NCBI RefSeq assembly: GCF_009720775.1
Contig: NZ_WNKW01000010.1
Location: 16,574 to 80,573 of the forward strand
DNA length: 64,000 nt
From: Pseudoduganella danionis
GTDB taxonomy: Bacteria > Pseudomonadota > Gammaproteobacteria > Burkholderiales > Burkholderiaceae_D
Direction: 5' to 3'
This document shows, one piece after another, positions 54,301 through 64,000 of this stretch (its first letter is position 1; each line of letters starts with the position of its first letter). A model generated the notes under the pieces. It ran no database searches. It was not told the origin of the DNA and saw only the letters and a list, made by a program, of their open reading frames with translations. Position numbers and translations under genes: made by a program.

Positions 54301-55543
54301 CGTCTTCCAGAATATCCCACACCACTGGCTCTTGGATCTCTACCAGTTTCTTGGCAGCCTTGATGGTCGTAGCCAGACCCATCAGTTCCAGTTTGTTGAA
54401 GATGAACGGTTTGAACAGCTCCAGGGCCATCAGCTTAGGCAGACCGCACTGGTGCAGTTTCAGCTGTGGACCCACCACGATCACGGAACGGCCCGAGTAG
54501 TCGACGCGCTTACCCAGCAAGTTCTGACGGAAGCGGCCGCCCTTACCTTTGATCATTTCAGCCAGCGATTTCAGCGGACGCTTGTTGGCGCCGGTCATGG
54601 CTTTACCACGACGGCCGTTATCCAGCAGCGAGTCCACTGCTTCTTGCAGCATACGCTTTTCGTTACGCGTGATGATCTCTGGAGCGCGCAGCTCCATCAA
54701 ACGCTTGAGTCGATTATTACGGTTGATCACGCGGCGATACAGATCGTTCAGATCCGAGGTCGCGAAACGGCCGCCGTCCAGTGGTACCAGTGGGCGCAGT
54801 TCCGGTGGCAGCACCGGCAGCACTTCCATGATCATCCACTCAGGCTTGATGCCCGAACGCTGGAATGCTTCCAGCACTTTCAGACGCTTGGCGTATTTCT
54901 TGATCTTGGCTTCGGACTTCGATTCCTTCAGTTCCACGCGCAGGGTTTCGGCATCGCGGTGGATGTCGATCGAGCGCAGCAGTTCACGGATACCTTCCGC
55001 GCCCATGAAGGCGGTGAAGTCGTCGCCGTACTCTTCGTACTTGGCGGCGTAATCGTCTTCCGACATGATCTGGCACTTCTTCAGCGGAGTCATGCCTGGA
55101 TCGGTCACAACATATGCTTCGAAGTACAGTACGCGTTCGATATCGCGCAGGGTCATGTCCAGCACCATACCGAGGCGCGATGGCAGCGACTTCAGGAACC
55201 AGATGTGGGCGGTAGGCGAAGCCAGTTCGATGTGGCCCATGCGCTCACGACGCACTTTGGCCAGCGTGACTTCGACGCCGCATTTTTCGCAGATCACACC
55301 GCGGTGTTTCAGACGCTTGTATTTACCGCACAGGCACTCGTAATCCTTGATCGGGCCAAAGATTTTGGCGCAGAACAGGCCGTCGCGCTCAGGCTTGAAG
55401 GTACGGTAGTTGATGGTTTCCGGCTTTTTAACTTCGCCGTAGGACCACGAACGGATTTTTTCAGGCGAAGCGAGACCGATTTTGATCGCGTCAAAGGTCT
55501 CGTTCGTCTGTACTTGCTTGAATAGATCGAGCAGGGCTTTCAT
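51311..55543 (-). CDS. rpoC: DNA-directed RNA polymerase subunit beta'
   Basis: A 1410-residue beta' subunit (E. coli 1407). The N-terminal zinc ribbon has CLCGKYKRLKHRGVICEKCG, the catalytic loop is NADFDGDQMAVH with the three Mg2+-binding aspartates, and the second zinc site is in LTCDTRYGLCAKCYGRD. Trigger-loop/bridge-helix segments such as GARGSAAQIRQLAGMRGLM are intact. The start has GGAG 6 nt upstream and lies 87 bp after rpoB. It ends the core operon, with a terminator directly after. Confidence 0.99.
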   Translation of the reverse strand: MKALLDLFKQVQTNETFDAIKIGLASPEKIRSWSYGEVKKPETINYRTFKPERDGLFCAKIFGPIKDYECLCGKYKRLKHRGVICEKCGVEVTLAKVRRERMGHIELASPTAHIWFLKSLPSRLGMVLDMTLRDIERVLYFEAYVVTDPGMTPLKKCQIMSEDDYAAKYEEYGDDFTAFMGAEGIRELLRSIDIHRDAETLRVELKESKSEAKIKKYAKRLKVLEAFQRSGIKPEWMIMEVLPVLPPELRPLVPLDGGRFATSDLNDLYRRVINRNNRLKRLMELRAPEIITRNEKRMLQEAVDSLLDNGRRGKAMTGANKRPLKSLAEMIKGKGGRFRQNLLGKRVDYSGRSVIVVGPQLKLHQCGLPKLMALELFKPFIFNKLELMGLATTIKAAKKLVEIQEPVVWDILEDVIREHPIMLNRAPTLHRLGIQAFEPVLIEGKAIQLHPLVCAAFNADFDGDQMAVHVPLSIEAQMEARTLMLASNNILFPSNGEPSIVPSQDIVLGLYYATREAINAKNEGMLFPDVSEVIRAYDNKQVELTTRITVRIVEHPKDPATGEFVRTVTRYETTVGRAILSEILPKGLPFSVLNRALKKKEISKLINTSFRKCGLRATVVFADQLMQSGFRLATRAGISICVDDMLVPPQKVTLISTAESEVKQIEQQYASGLVTAGERYNKVVDIWGKTSDEVGKAMMDQLKVEDVIKRDGTKSTQESFNAIYMMADSGARGSAAQIRQLAGMRGLMAKPDGSIIETPITANFREGLNVLQYFISTHGARKGLADTALKTANSGYLTRRLVDVTQDLVVIEDDCGTSNGTVMKALVEGGEVIEALRDRILGRVAGTDVINPETQATLYEAGTLLDEDMVEEIERLGIDEVKVRTPLTCDTRYGLCAKCYGRDLGRGLLVNAGEAVGVVAAQSIGEPGTQLTMRTFHIGGAASRAAVASSVEAKSNGTIRFTSTMRYVTNGKGAQIVISRSGEVLITDDHGRERERHKVPYGATLIVKDGMVIKAGTALATWDPLTRPIITEYAGTVRFENVEEGVTVARQVDEVTGLSTLVVIDAKRRGSLTKTMRPQVKLLNDDGHEVKIAGTEHAVSIGFQVGALIMVKDGQQVSVGEVLARIPTESQKTRDITGGLPRVAELFEARSPKDAGMLAEVTGTVAFGKETKGKQRLEITDMDGNKHEFLITKDKQVLVHDGQVVNKGEMIVDGPADPQDILRLLGIEALARYIVDEVQDVYRLQGVKINDKHIEVIVRQMLRRVQIVNAGDTDYIVGEQVERSELLEENDRVTKDGKLPATYENVLLGITKASLSTDSFISAASFQETTRVLTEAAIMGKRDGLRGLKENVIVGRLIPGGTGLAFHRARKEKEQWEVEERQALLAAEKAAMASSEADVSEVVSPQDGEA

Positions 55544-55630
55544 GTATCACTCCAGGTAGTGATGAATTCTTTAAACTGTCCCGCCGGCGACAGGCCGGCG
55601 GGACACGCACTTGTGAACAGGGCTTGCGCC

Positions 55631-59737
<4,107 letters not shown>

Positions 59738-60056
59738 GGACACTCCGTGAGTGACAGAAAGGATAAAAAATTCAGGTTTTGCCTGTGTCACCAGTGCCGA
59801 TAGCCCTAGTTCAACAAGGTGTTCGGCTGCATGTCACACAGACGAAACCTGAAACTTCTACCATTTCCAGCTGATTTCAATAAACTGCGTACCACTGTAG
59901 CGCGAAACCGACGCTACAAATACGACGAGGACGACAAAGGAGCCAAAGCCGGATATTCCCCCTTTCGGAAGGATATCCGCAACTTTGGCTCGGTGGGGCC
60001 AGTCAGTTTACCGGAGTATGATACTCCAGCGCCCTGCCGGCCGCCGTACAACTTGA
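59738..60056 (-). promoter_or_regulatory. rplL-rpoB intergenic region with stable hairpins (probable attenuator / processing site)
   Basis: This 319-bp spacer holds no gene. It contains a long stem-loop at 59940-59991: outer AGCCAAAG / CTTTGGCT enclosing an inner GGATAT / ATATCC stem. A second is at 59896-59918 (TGTAGCG / CGCTACA), and a small palindrome GGAGTAT-G-ATACTCC lies at 60013-60027. In E. coli the same spacer holds a transcription attenuator and an RNase III site that lower rpoBC relative to rplL. Position and structure here support the same role; no strong U-tract follows the large hairpin. Confidence 0.6.
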
Positions 60057-60434
60057 TTACTTCAGATCGGCCTTGGCGCCAGCTTCTTCCAGCTTTTTCT
60101 TAGCGGCTTCAGCGTCAGCTTTCGACAGAGCTTCTTTAACGGTCTTCGGTGCGCCGTCAACCAGATCTTTAGCTTCTTTCAGGCCCAGACCGGTGATTTC
60201 GCGAACTGCTTTAATTACGCCAACTTTGTTTGCGCCAACTTCGCTCAGAACCAGGTTGAACTCGGTTTGCTCTTCAGCAGCAGCGCCACCAGCAGCTGCG
60301 CCGCCAGCTGCAGGAGCTGCCATTGCTGCGGCCGAAACGCCGAATTTTTCTTCGAAAGCTTTAACCAGTTCGTTCAGGTCCATTACGGACATTTCGCTCA
60401 CTGCGTTCAGGATGTCGTCTTTGCTAATTGCCAT
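60057..60434 (-). CDS. rplL: Ribosomal protein bL12 (L7/L12)
   Basis: A 125-residue L7/L12. The N-terminal dimerisation helices are followed by an Ala/Gly-rich hinge (about residues 37-52) and the C-terminal factor-binding domain, with KVGVIKAVREITGLGLKEAK. The ATG at 60434 has GGAG 6 nt upstream, rather than the longer in-frame start at 60446. It forms the ribosomal stalk with L10 and recruits translation GTPases. It lies 99 bp after rplJ, with a terminator hairpin in that spacer. Confidence 0.99.
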   Translation of the reverse strand: MAISKDDILNAVSEMSVMDLNELVKAFEEKFGVSAAAMAAPAAGGAAAGGAAAEEQTEFNLVLSEVGANKVGVIKAVREITGLGLKEAKDLVDGAPKTVKEALSKADAEAAKKKLEEAGAKADLK

Positions 60435-60486
60435 TTGAAACTCCAATAATTTTTTGATTCGTTAATACATCAGATAGCTACTTGAG

Positions 60487-60520
60487 AAAAAAACCCGGCA
60501 GCACTCATACTGAGGCTGCC
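60487..60520 (-). terminator. Terminator-like hairpin between rplJ and rplL
   Basis: On the minus strand, GGCAGC-CTCA-GTA-TGAG-T-GCTGCC (60497-60520) forms a 10-bp stem with one bulge. GGG and seven T follow (60487-60493). This is a canonical intrinsic terminator form placed inside the rplJ-rplL spacer, so it probably attenuates. A possible -10 TATTAA lies about 19 nt after the T run, so rplL may also have its own promoter. Confidence 0.7.
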
Positions 60521-60533
60521 AGCGCGTAATGAA

Positions 60534-61061
60534 TTACGCTGCTGGGGCTTCTTCTGCTGCAACAGCAGGAGCGCCTTCGGATTTTTTCGCTGCCAGAGCA
60601 GCCAGACCACGTGCAAAGCCCGACACCGGAGCCAGCATAACGCCCAACAGCTGCGAAATGAGAACTTCACGGGAAGGAATGCTCGCCAGCGCGACAACAG
60701 CAGCTTTATCCAGCTGTTTGCCTGCGTAGTTACCAGCCGTGATAACCAGTTTGTCGTTGGTTTTAGCAAAGTCAGCGACGACTTTAGCTGCTGCAACGGC
60801 ATCATCCGAGATCGAGTAGATCAGCGGACCGGTCATGCTATCGGCCAGAGCGGCGAATTGCGTGCCTTCAACGGAGCGACGTGCGAGGGTGTTTTTCAAC
60901 ACTCGCAGGTACACGCCTTGAGCGCGCGCTTTAGCACGAAGTTGCGTCAAGTGAGCAACCTGGATGCCACGATATTCGGCCACGACGATAGTTTGCGCAG
61001 TTGCTACTTTTGCGGAAACTTCGGCGACGACGGCCTTTTTGTCATTCAGATTGAGACCCAC
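60534..61061 (-). CDS. rplJ: Ribosomal protein uL10
   Basis: A 175-residue L10, base of the L12 stalk. The start is GTG at 61061: AAGGAGG ends 6 nt before it, whereas a TTG at 61067 touches the ribosome site directly and cannot be used well. This gives the family-typical N-terminus with LNLNDKKAVVAEVS. VVAEYRGIQVAHLTQLR and the C-terminal L12-binding helix region are present, followed by an Ala/Glu-rich tail. The 311-bp leader upstream probably holds the L10 autoregulatory site. Confidence 0.97.
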   Translation of the reverse strand: MGLNLNDKKAVVAEVSAKVATAQTIVVAEYRGIQVAHLTQLRAKARAQGVYLRVLKNTLARRSVEGTQFAALADSMTGPLIYSISDDAVAAAKVVADFAKTNDKLVITAGNYAGKQLDKAAVVALASIPSREVLISQLLGVMLAPVSGFARGLAALAAKKSEGAPAVAAEEAPAA

Positions 61062-61372
61062 GGTCAACCTCCTTAAATGATGGCGGGAAATCCTGCCATC
61101 GGTTCGAACAACGGCGTCCGAGGTTTAGGAGTCCTATGGACTACGAAACTTGATCGGGTACACCATCTGCGCTGGGTGAAACTCAATTAACCGGATACCT
61201 ACCTGATGCATCCAGCCCAGCGGTCTTTGATTGCCTGATGCTGCCCGGAAGCAGCACCAGCCCAAAGAACTGCCCCCTGCCGCACGACGGCGTCAAGAGG
61301 ACTTAATTTTGTCTAACTAGTGGGTATCAGGGCGAACATGCTGCGCATGTCCCGCACTGACACCCAATTGTT
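61062..61372 (-). promoter_or_regulatory. rplA-rplJ spacer with L10-leader-like RNA
   Basis: This 311-bp stretch holds no gene. Just after rplA lies a long imperfect hairpin (61321-61366), with arms TGGGTGTCAG and CTGATACCCA and a GACATGC-GCA-GCATGTT top. Just before rplJ a hairpin (TGGCAGGA / TCCCGCCA, one A-C mismatch) precedes AAGGAGG. In enterics and many other bacteria this spacer folds into the leader bound by L10(L12)4 that shuts down rplJL translation. I assign it by position and folding, not by a covariance search. Confidence 0.5.
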
Positions 61373-62068
61373 TTAGGCTACCAGGCTAGCTTGGTCCAGA
61401 CGTACGCCTGCGCCCATGGTGGACGACAGCGATACCTTGCGCAGGTATACACCTTTGCTCGATGCTGGTTTAGCTTTGTTCAGTGCGTCGATCAGAGCCA
61501 GCAGATTGCTCTTCAGGTCTGCGTCGCTGAACGATTTACGGCCGATGGTCGCGTGGATGATACCGGCTTTGTCGGTACGGTACTGTACCTGACCAGCTTT
61601 GGCGTTCTTCACAGCGGTTGCCACGTCAGGGGTCACGGTGCCAACTTTCGGGTTAGGCATCAGACCACGTGGGCCCAGGATCTGACCCAGGGTACCAACG
61701 ATACGCATGGTGTCTGGCGAAGCGATAACGATATCGAAAGGCATGTCGCCGGCTTTGACGCGCTCAGCCAGATCTTCCATACCAACAACGTCAGCGCCAG
61801 CAGCTTTAGCTTGCTCAGCTTTGTCGCCCGAAGCGAACACAGCAACGCGAACGGTTTTGCCGGTGCCAGCTGGCAGCACGACGGAACCACGCACTACCTG
61901 GTCCGATTTCTTAGGATCAACACCCAGTTGTACCGACACGTCGATCGATTCGTTGAACTTGGCGGTAGCCAGTTCTTTGATCAGAGCAACGCCGTTGTCG
62001 AACGAGTACGATTTGGTGCCATCAACTTTGGCTTTGATAGCTTGAGCGCGTTTGGACAGTTTTGCCAT
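61373..62068 (-). CDS. rplA: Ribosomal protein uL1
   Basis: A 231-residue L1, forming the L1 stalk by the ribosomal E site and acting as repressor of its own operon in E. coli. The start MAKLSKRAQAIKAKVDG is typical, and GPRGLMPNPKVGTVTPDV is the conserved RNA-binding loop. Two bases separate it from the rplK stop. Length equals the usual 230-234 residues. Confidence 0.99.
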   Translation of the reverse strand: MAKLSKRAQAIKAKVDGTKSYSFDNGVALIKELATAKFNESIDVSVQLGVDPKKSDQVVRGSVVLPAGTGKTVRVAVFASGDKAEQAKAAGADVVGMEDLAERVKAGDMPFDIVIASPDTMRIVGTLGQILGPRGLMPNPKVGTVTPDVATAVKNAKAGQVQYRTDKAGIIHATIGRKSFSDADLKSNLLALIDALNKAKPASSKGVYLRKVSLSSTMGAGVRLDQASLVA

Positions 62069-62070
62069 GA

Positions 62071-62502
62071 TTACAGACCTTCCACCGTGATGCCCATCGA
62101 ACGAGCCGAGCCAGCGATGGTGCGTACAGCAGCATCCATGTCAGCAGCGGTCAGATCTGGGGTTTTCAATTTAGCGATTTCTTCCGCTTGAGCGCGGGTC
62201 AGCTTACCGACTTTGTCGGTATGTGGCTTGGCCGAACCTTTGGTAACGCCCGAATGCTTCTTGATCAGGAAGGTTGCTGGTGGGGTCTTCATCACGAAGG
62301 TGAAGGACTTGTCAGCGAACGCGGTGATCACGACAGGAATCGGCATGCCTGGTTCCATACCTTGGGTCTGCGCATTGAAAGCTTTGCAGAATTCCATGAT
62401 GTTCAGACCGCGCTGACCCAGTGCTGGACCAATCGGTGGGGATGGGTTTGCTTTACCAGCTGGCACTTGCAGCTTGATAAAACCAATGATTTTCTTTGCC
62501 AT
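62071..62502 (-). CDS. rplK: Ribosomal protein uL11
   Basis: A 143-residue L11. The ATG at 62502 with GGAG 5 nt upstream gives the standard MAKKIIGFIKLQVPAGKANP start; the longer in-frame start at 62550 is not used. The proline-rich SPPIGPALGQRGLNIMEFC is the thiostrepton/L10-contact region. It binds the GTPase-associated centre of 23S rRNA. It is translated together with rplA. Confidence 0.99.
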   Translation of the reverse strand: MAKKIIGFIKLQVPAGKANPSPPIGPALGQRGLNIMEFCKAFNAQTQGMEPGMPIPVVITAFADKSFTFVMKTPPATFLIKKHSGVTKGSAKPHTDKVGKLTRAQAEEIAKLKTPDLTAADMDAAVRTIAGSARSMGITVEGL

Positions 62503-62595
62503 GATGGCTCCTATGCTTTGGAATGAGTAGTAGCGCCCCACCATGCGCATTCTGCAGGGCGGGGCTCCTCTTTTGCCAGATTTGTCAGGTTTTTA

Positions 62596-62622
62596 CACCG
62601 TCGCCCGTTCTGGCGAACGGTG
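62596..62622 (-). other. Hairpin just after nusG
   Basis: CACCGT-CGCC...GGCG-A-ACGGTG forms a two-part stem 4 bp after the nusG stop, within the 124-bp nusG-rplK spacer. No U-tract follows on the minus strand, so it is a stem-loop of unknown role (mRNA stability or processing) more than a terminator. Confidence 0.45.
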
Positions 62623-62626
62623 CTGC

Positions 62627-63256
62627 TTATACTTTTTCTACCTGACCGAATTCCAGTTCGACTGGAGTGGCGCGACCGAAAATGGTAACCGAGACACGCA
62701 CTTTCGATTTCTCGTAGTTGACTTCCTCGACGGCGCCGTTGAAGTCGGTGAACGGGCCATCCTTGATGCGGACATCTTCGCCCACCTGGAACAGCACTTT
62801 CGGCCGTGGCTTCTCGACGCCATCCTGCACTTGCTGCATGATCTTGTCGATTTCGCGCGCCGGAATCGGCGTCGGCTTGTTCGATTTACCACCAATGAAG
62901 CCAGTCACTTTGCTGGTGTTTTTCACCAAGTGCCAGGTTTCGTCGGTCATTTCCATCTCTACCAGCACATAGCCAGGGTAGAAACGGCGTTCGGTGACAT
63001 ACTTTTGGCCGTTGCGGACTTCGACCACTTCTTCGGTCGGTACCAGAATCTGGCCAAACTGGTCCTGCATGCCGGCGCGTTCTACACGCTCAGCCAGCGC
63101 ACGCTGGACGCTTTTTTCCATGCCGGAATACGCATGTACAACATACCAGCGCTTGTTGCTTACTGGCGTGCTGATTCGCGCTGCGCCAGCTTCTTGCGCC
63201 GAAGCGTCGCCGTTGCCGGAGACGCCCATTGCTTCATCTTGCACATTTTCGCTCAT
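62627..63256 (-). CDS. nusG: Transcription termination/antitermination factor NusG
   Basis: A 209-residue NusG. After a 34-residue, low-complexity N-terminal extension comes the NGN domain starting at SNKRWYVVHAYSGMEKSVQ, with RRFYPGYVLVEM. The C-terminal KOW domain has VGEDVRIKDGPFTDFNGAVEE. It binds RNA polymerase, reduces pausing and links to Rho or ribosomal S10. Its ATG overlaps the secE stop by one base (TAATG), so the two are coupled as in most bacteria. The extension is longer than in E. coli (181 residues). Confidence 0.99.
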   Translation of the reverse strand: MSENVQDEAMGVSGNGDASAQEAGAARISTPVSNKRWYVVHAYSGMEKSVQRALAERVERAGMQDQFGQILVPTEEVVEVRNGQKYVTERRFYPGYVLVEMEMTDETWHLVKNTSKVTGFIGGKSNKPTPIPAREIDKIMQQVQDGVEKPRPKVLFQVGEDVRIKDGPFTDFNGAVEEVNYEKSKVRVSVTIFGRATPVELEFGQVEKV

Positions 63257-63639
63257 TATTTTCGTATACCCAGAATGACGTCGTACAACAGGAATTCGAG
63301 AGTCTTATCCGTGCCCCACAGGAACAACGCCATGACCAGCACGAACACGAACACGATGCCGGTGATCTGGGTCGCTTCGCGACGGCTAGGCCACACAACT
63401 TTTTTCGTTTCGCGAACGGATTCTTTAGCGAAATTCAGGAATTCACGGCCAGTCGTCGAGGTCCACAAGATCACAGCCGCAATAGCCAAACCAGCTACAA
63501 GCACACCTGCGCGTGCCAGAGCTGGTTTGTCTGCCAGGTAGTAAAACCCGACTACACCTGCGATTGCAGCGACTATCGCCAGTGCAACCTTGATCTTGTC
63601 ATTCGACGTGCTAACAGTCTGCACGGATTGATTTGACAT
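63256..63639 (-). CDS. secE: Preprotein translocase subunit SecE
   Basis: A 127-residue SecE of the three-helix type seen in E. coli. Two N-terminal helices (VALAIVAAIAGVVGFYYLA, AGVLVAGLAIAAVILW) are followed by the conserved cytoplasmic FAKESVRETKKVVWPSRREA and a third helix (TGIVFVFVLVMALFLW). It is the essential clamp of the SecYEG channel. It lies between tRNA-Trp and nusG, the usual order. Confidence 0.98.
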   Translation of the reverse strand: MSNQSVQTVSTSNDKIKVALAIVAAIAGVVGFYYLADKPALARAGVLVAGLAIAAVILWTSTTGREFLNFAKESVRETKKVVWPSRREATQITGIVFVFVLVMALFLWGTDKTLEFLLYDVILGIRK

Positions 63640-63675
63640 GTAATTTTACTTTCGGTGCCCTGCACCAGAATTCGG

Positions 63676-63751
63676 TGGCAGGGACGGAGGGCATCGAACC
63701 CCCAACCTTCGGTTTTGGAGACCGACGCTCTGCCAATTGAGCTACGTCCCT
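63676..63751 (-). tRNA. tRNA-Trp (anticodon CCA)
   Basis: A 76-nt cloverleaf on the minus strand. The 7-bp acceptor stem is AGGGACG / CGTCCCT, the D arm includes AGCTCAATTGGCAGAGC, the anticodon loop is CTCCAAA with anticodon CCA, and the T arm is GGGGGTTCGATGCCCTC. The terminal CCA is encoded. Its place between tuf and secE is the usual one in proteobacteria. Confidence 0.97.
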
Positions 63752-63774
63752 ACGTAAAACTTTAAAGGATATCG

Positions 63775-63802
63775 ATTATACCACCGGATCGAGTCCGGTG
63801 GT
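63775..63802 (-). promoter_or_regulatory. Hairpin and TATAAT between tuf and tRNA-Trp
   Basis: ACCACCGGA / TCCGGTGGT (63780-63802) is a perfect 9-bp stem with 5-nt loop, 14 bp after the tuf stop. Overlapping its distal end on the minus strand is a perfect TATAAT (63775-63780), 23 nt before the tRNA. It may be a processing hairpin or weak terminator together with a -10 element for the tRNA-Trp-secE-nusG unit. No good -35 is seen. Confidence 0.4.
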
Positions 63803-63815
63803 AGTCGGCCTATCC

Positions 63816-64000
63816 TTAGCCGATGATCTTGGCAACCACGCCGGCGCCAACGGTACGGCCACCTTCGCGGATTGCGAAGCGCAGACCTTCTTCCATAGCG
63901 ATCGGGTTGATCAGCTTAACGGTGATCGACACGTTGTCGCCTGGCATAACCATTTCTTTATCGGCTGGCAGCTCGATCGAACCGGTTACGTCGGTGGTAC
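63816..64000 (-). CDS. tuf: Elongation factor Tu, C-terminal part (5' end outside window)
   Basis: The minus-strand frame entering from the right edge translates to TTDVTGSIELPADKEMVMPG and onward, ending GGRTVGAGVVAKIIG and TAA. This is the C-terminal beta-barrel domain of EF-Tu, which delivers aminoacyl-tRNA to the ribosome. Only about 61 codons are in view. It lies upstream of tRNA-Trp and secE as expected for a tufB-type copy. Confidence 0.97.
   Translation of the reverse strand, partial: TTDVTGSIELPADKEMVMPGDNVSITVKLINPIAMEEGLRFAIREGGRTVGAGVVAKIIG

Noticed and set aside
51326..55525. A 1399-codon open frame on the plus strand antisense to rpoC (and a similar 1379-codon one over rpoB at 55559-59698)
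   Set aside because: They exactly shadow the conserved minus-strand rpoC and rpoB genes. The translations are His/Phe/Gln/Thr-rich, match no family I know, and lack ribosome sites; they result from biased codon use on the coding strand.
61373..62550. Longer N-terminal forms of rplK, rplL, rpoB and the glucan synthase
   Set aside because: In each case a downstream ATG with a GGAG-type ribosome site 5-6 nt away gives the family-typical N-terminus, while the upstream codon has no such site.

Overview
The window reads as chromosomal DNA of a GC-rich betaproteobacterium, most likely Burkholderiales and probably Oxalobacteraceae-like (Massilia/Duganella/Janthinobacterium type). This placement rests on the order tuf - tRNA-Trp - secE - nusG - rplKAJL - rpoBC, on rpoB/rpoC sequence features, and on the accessory gene content. 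It is inference; no database was searched. I see no insertion sequence, prophage, plasmid or CRISPR signal.

Layout. (1) 1-3317: the 3' end of a TonB-dependent receptor, then a MocR-type regulator divergent from an FMN split-barrel (PNPOx-like) gene. (2) 3274-16731, minus strand: a ten-gene run. It starts with two tandem tldD/tldE metalloprotease pairs whose TldD members carry twin-arginine signals. It continues with DUF4159, a MoxR AAA+ ATPase, DUF58, a BatA-type membrane protein, DUF4175 and a membrane protein with an amidotransferase-like domain. A terminator-like hairpin separates the first tld pair from the rest. This is the best candidate for a little-described system. (3) 17122-17943: a signal-peptide-bearing SAM methyltransferase, divergent from the tld operon; the shared spacer holds four TGTCCG repeats spaced exactly 11 bp apart. 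(4) 18005-28658, minus strand: a complete chemosensory operon (MCP, CheY, STAS, CheA, CheW, CheR, CheD, CheB, EAL response regulator, MCP, CheW) without flagellar genes or cheZ in view. (5) 29102-36413: a Crp/Fnr regulator, panD with a strong terminator, a membrane GGDEF protein, a beta-lactamase-like hydrolase/M1 aminopeptidase pair, and a GDT1-family cation transporter. (6) 36402-45065: one very large cyclic beta-1,2-glucan synthase. (7) 45234-51134: a three-part cysteine desulfurase / degenerate metallo-beta-lactamase / rhodanese fusion, divergent from an Lrp-type regulator across a perfect palindrome, then an HPP-CBS membrane protein and a DUF885 protein. (8) 51144-51258: a REPIN-like element made of four copies of a 15-mer. 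(9) 51264-64000, minus strand: the transcription/translation core operon.

How the genes work together. In the ten-gene operon, the MoxR-DUF58-BatA-DUF4175 part is a conserved chaperone/vWA/membrane module, and the TldD/E pairs are peptide hydrolases predicted to be exported folded. A cell-envelope peptide-processing or complex-assembly role follows as inference only. The chemosensory genes form a closed phosphorelay with adaptation (CheR/CheB/CheD) and a built-in c-di-GMP output (EAL protein). The core operon has several RNA hairpins between genes, including a canonical intrinsic terminator between rplJ and rplL, which probably set the balance of L10, L12 and RNA polymerase subunits.
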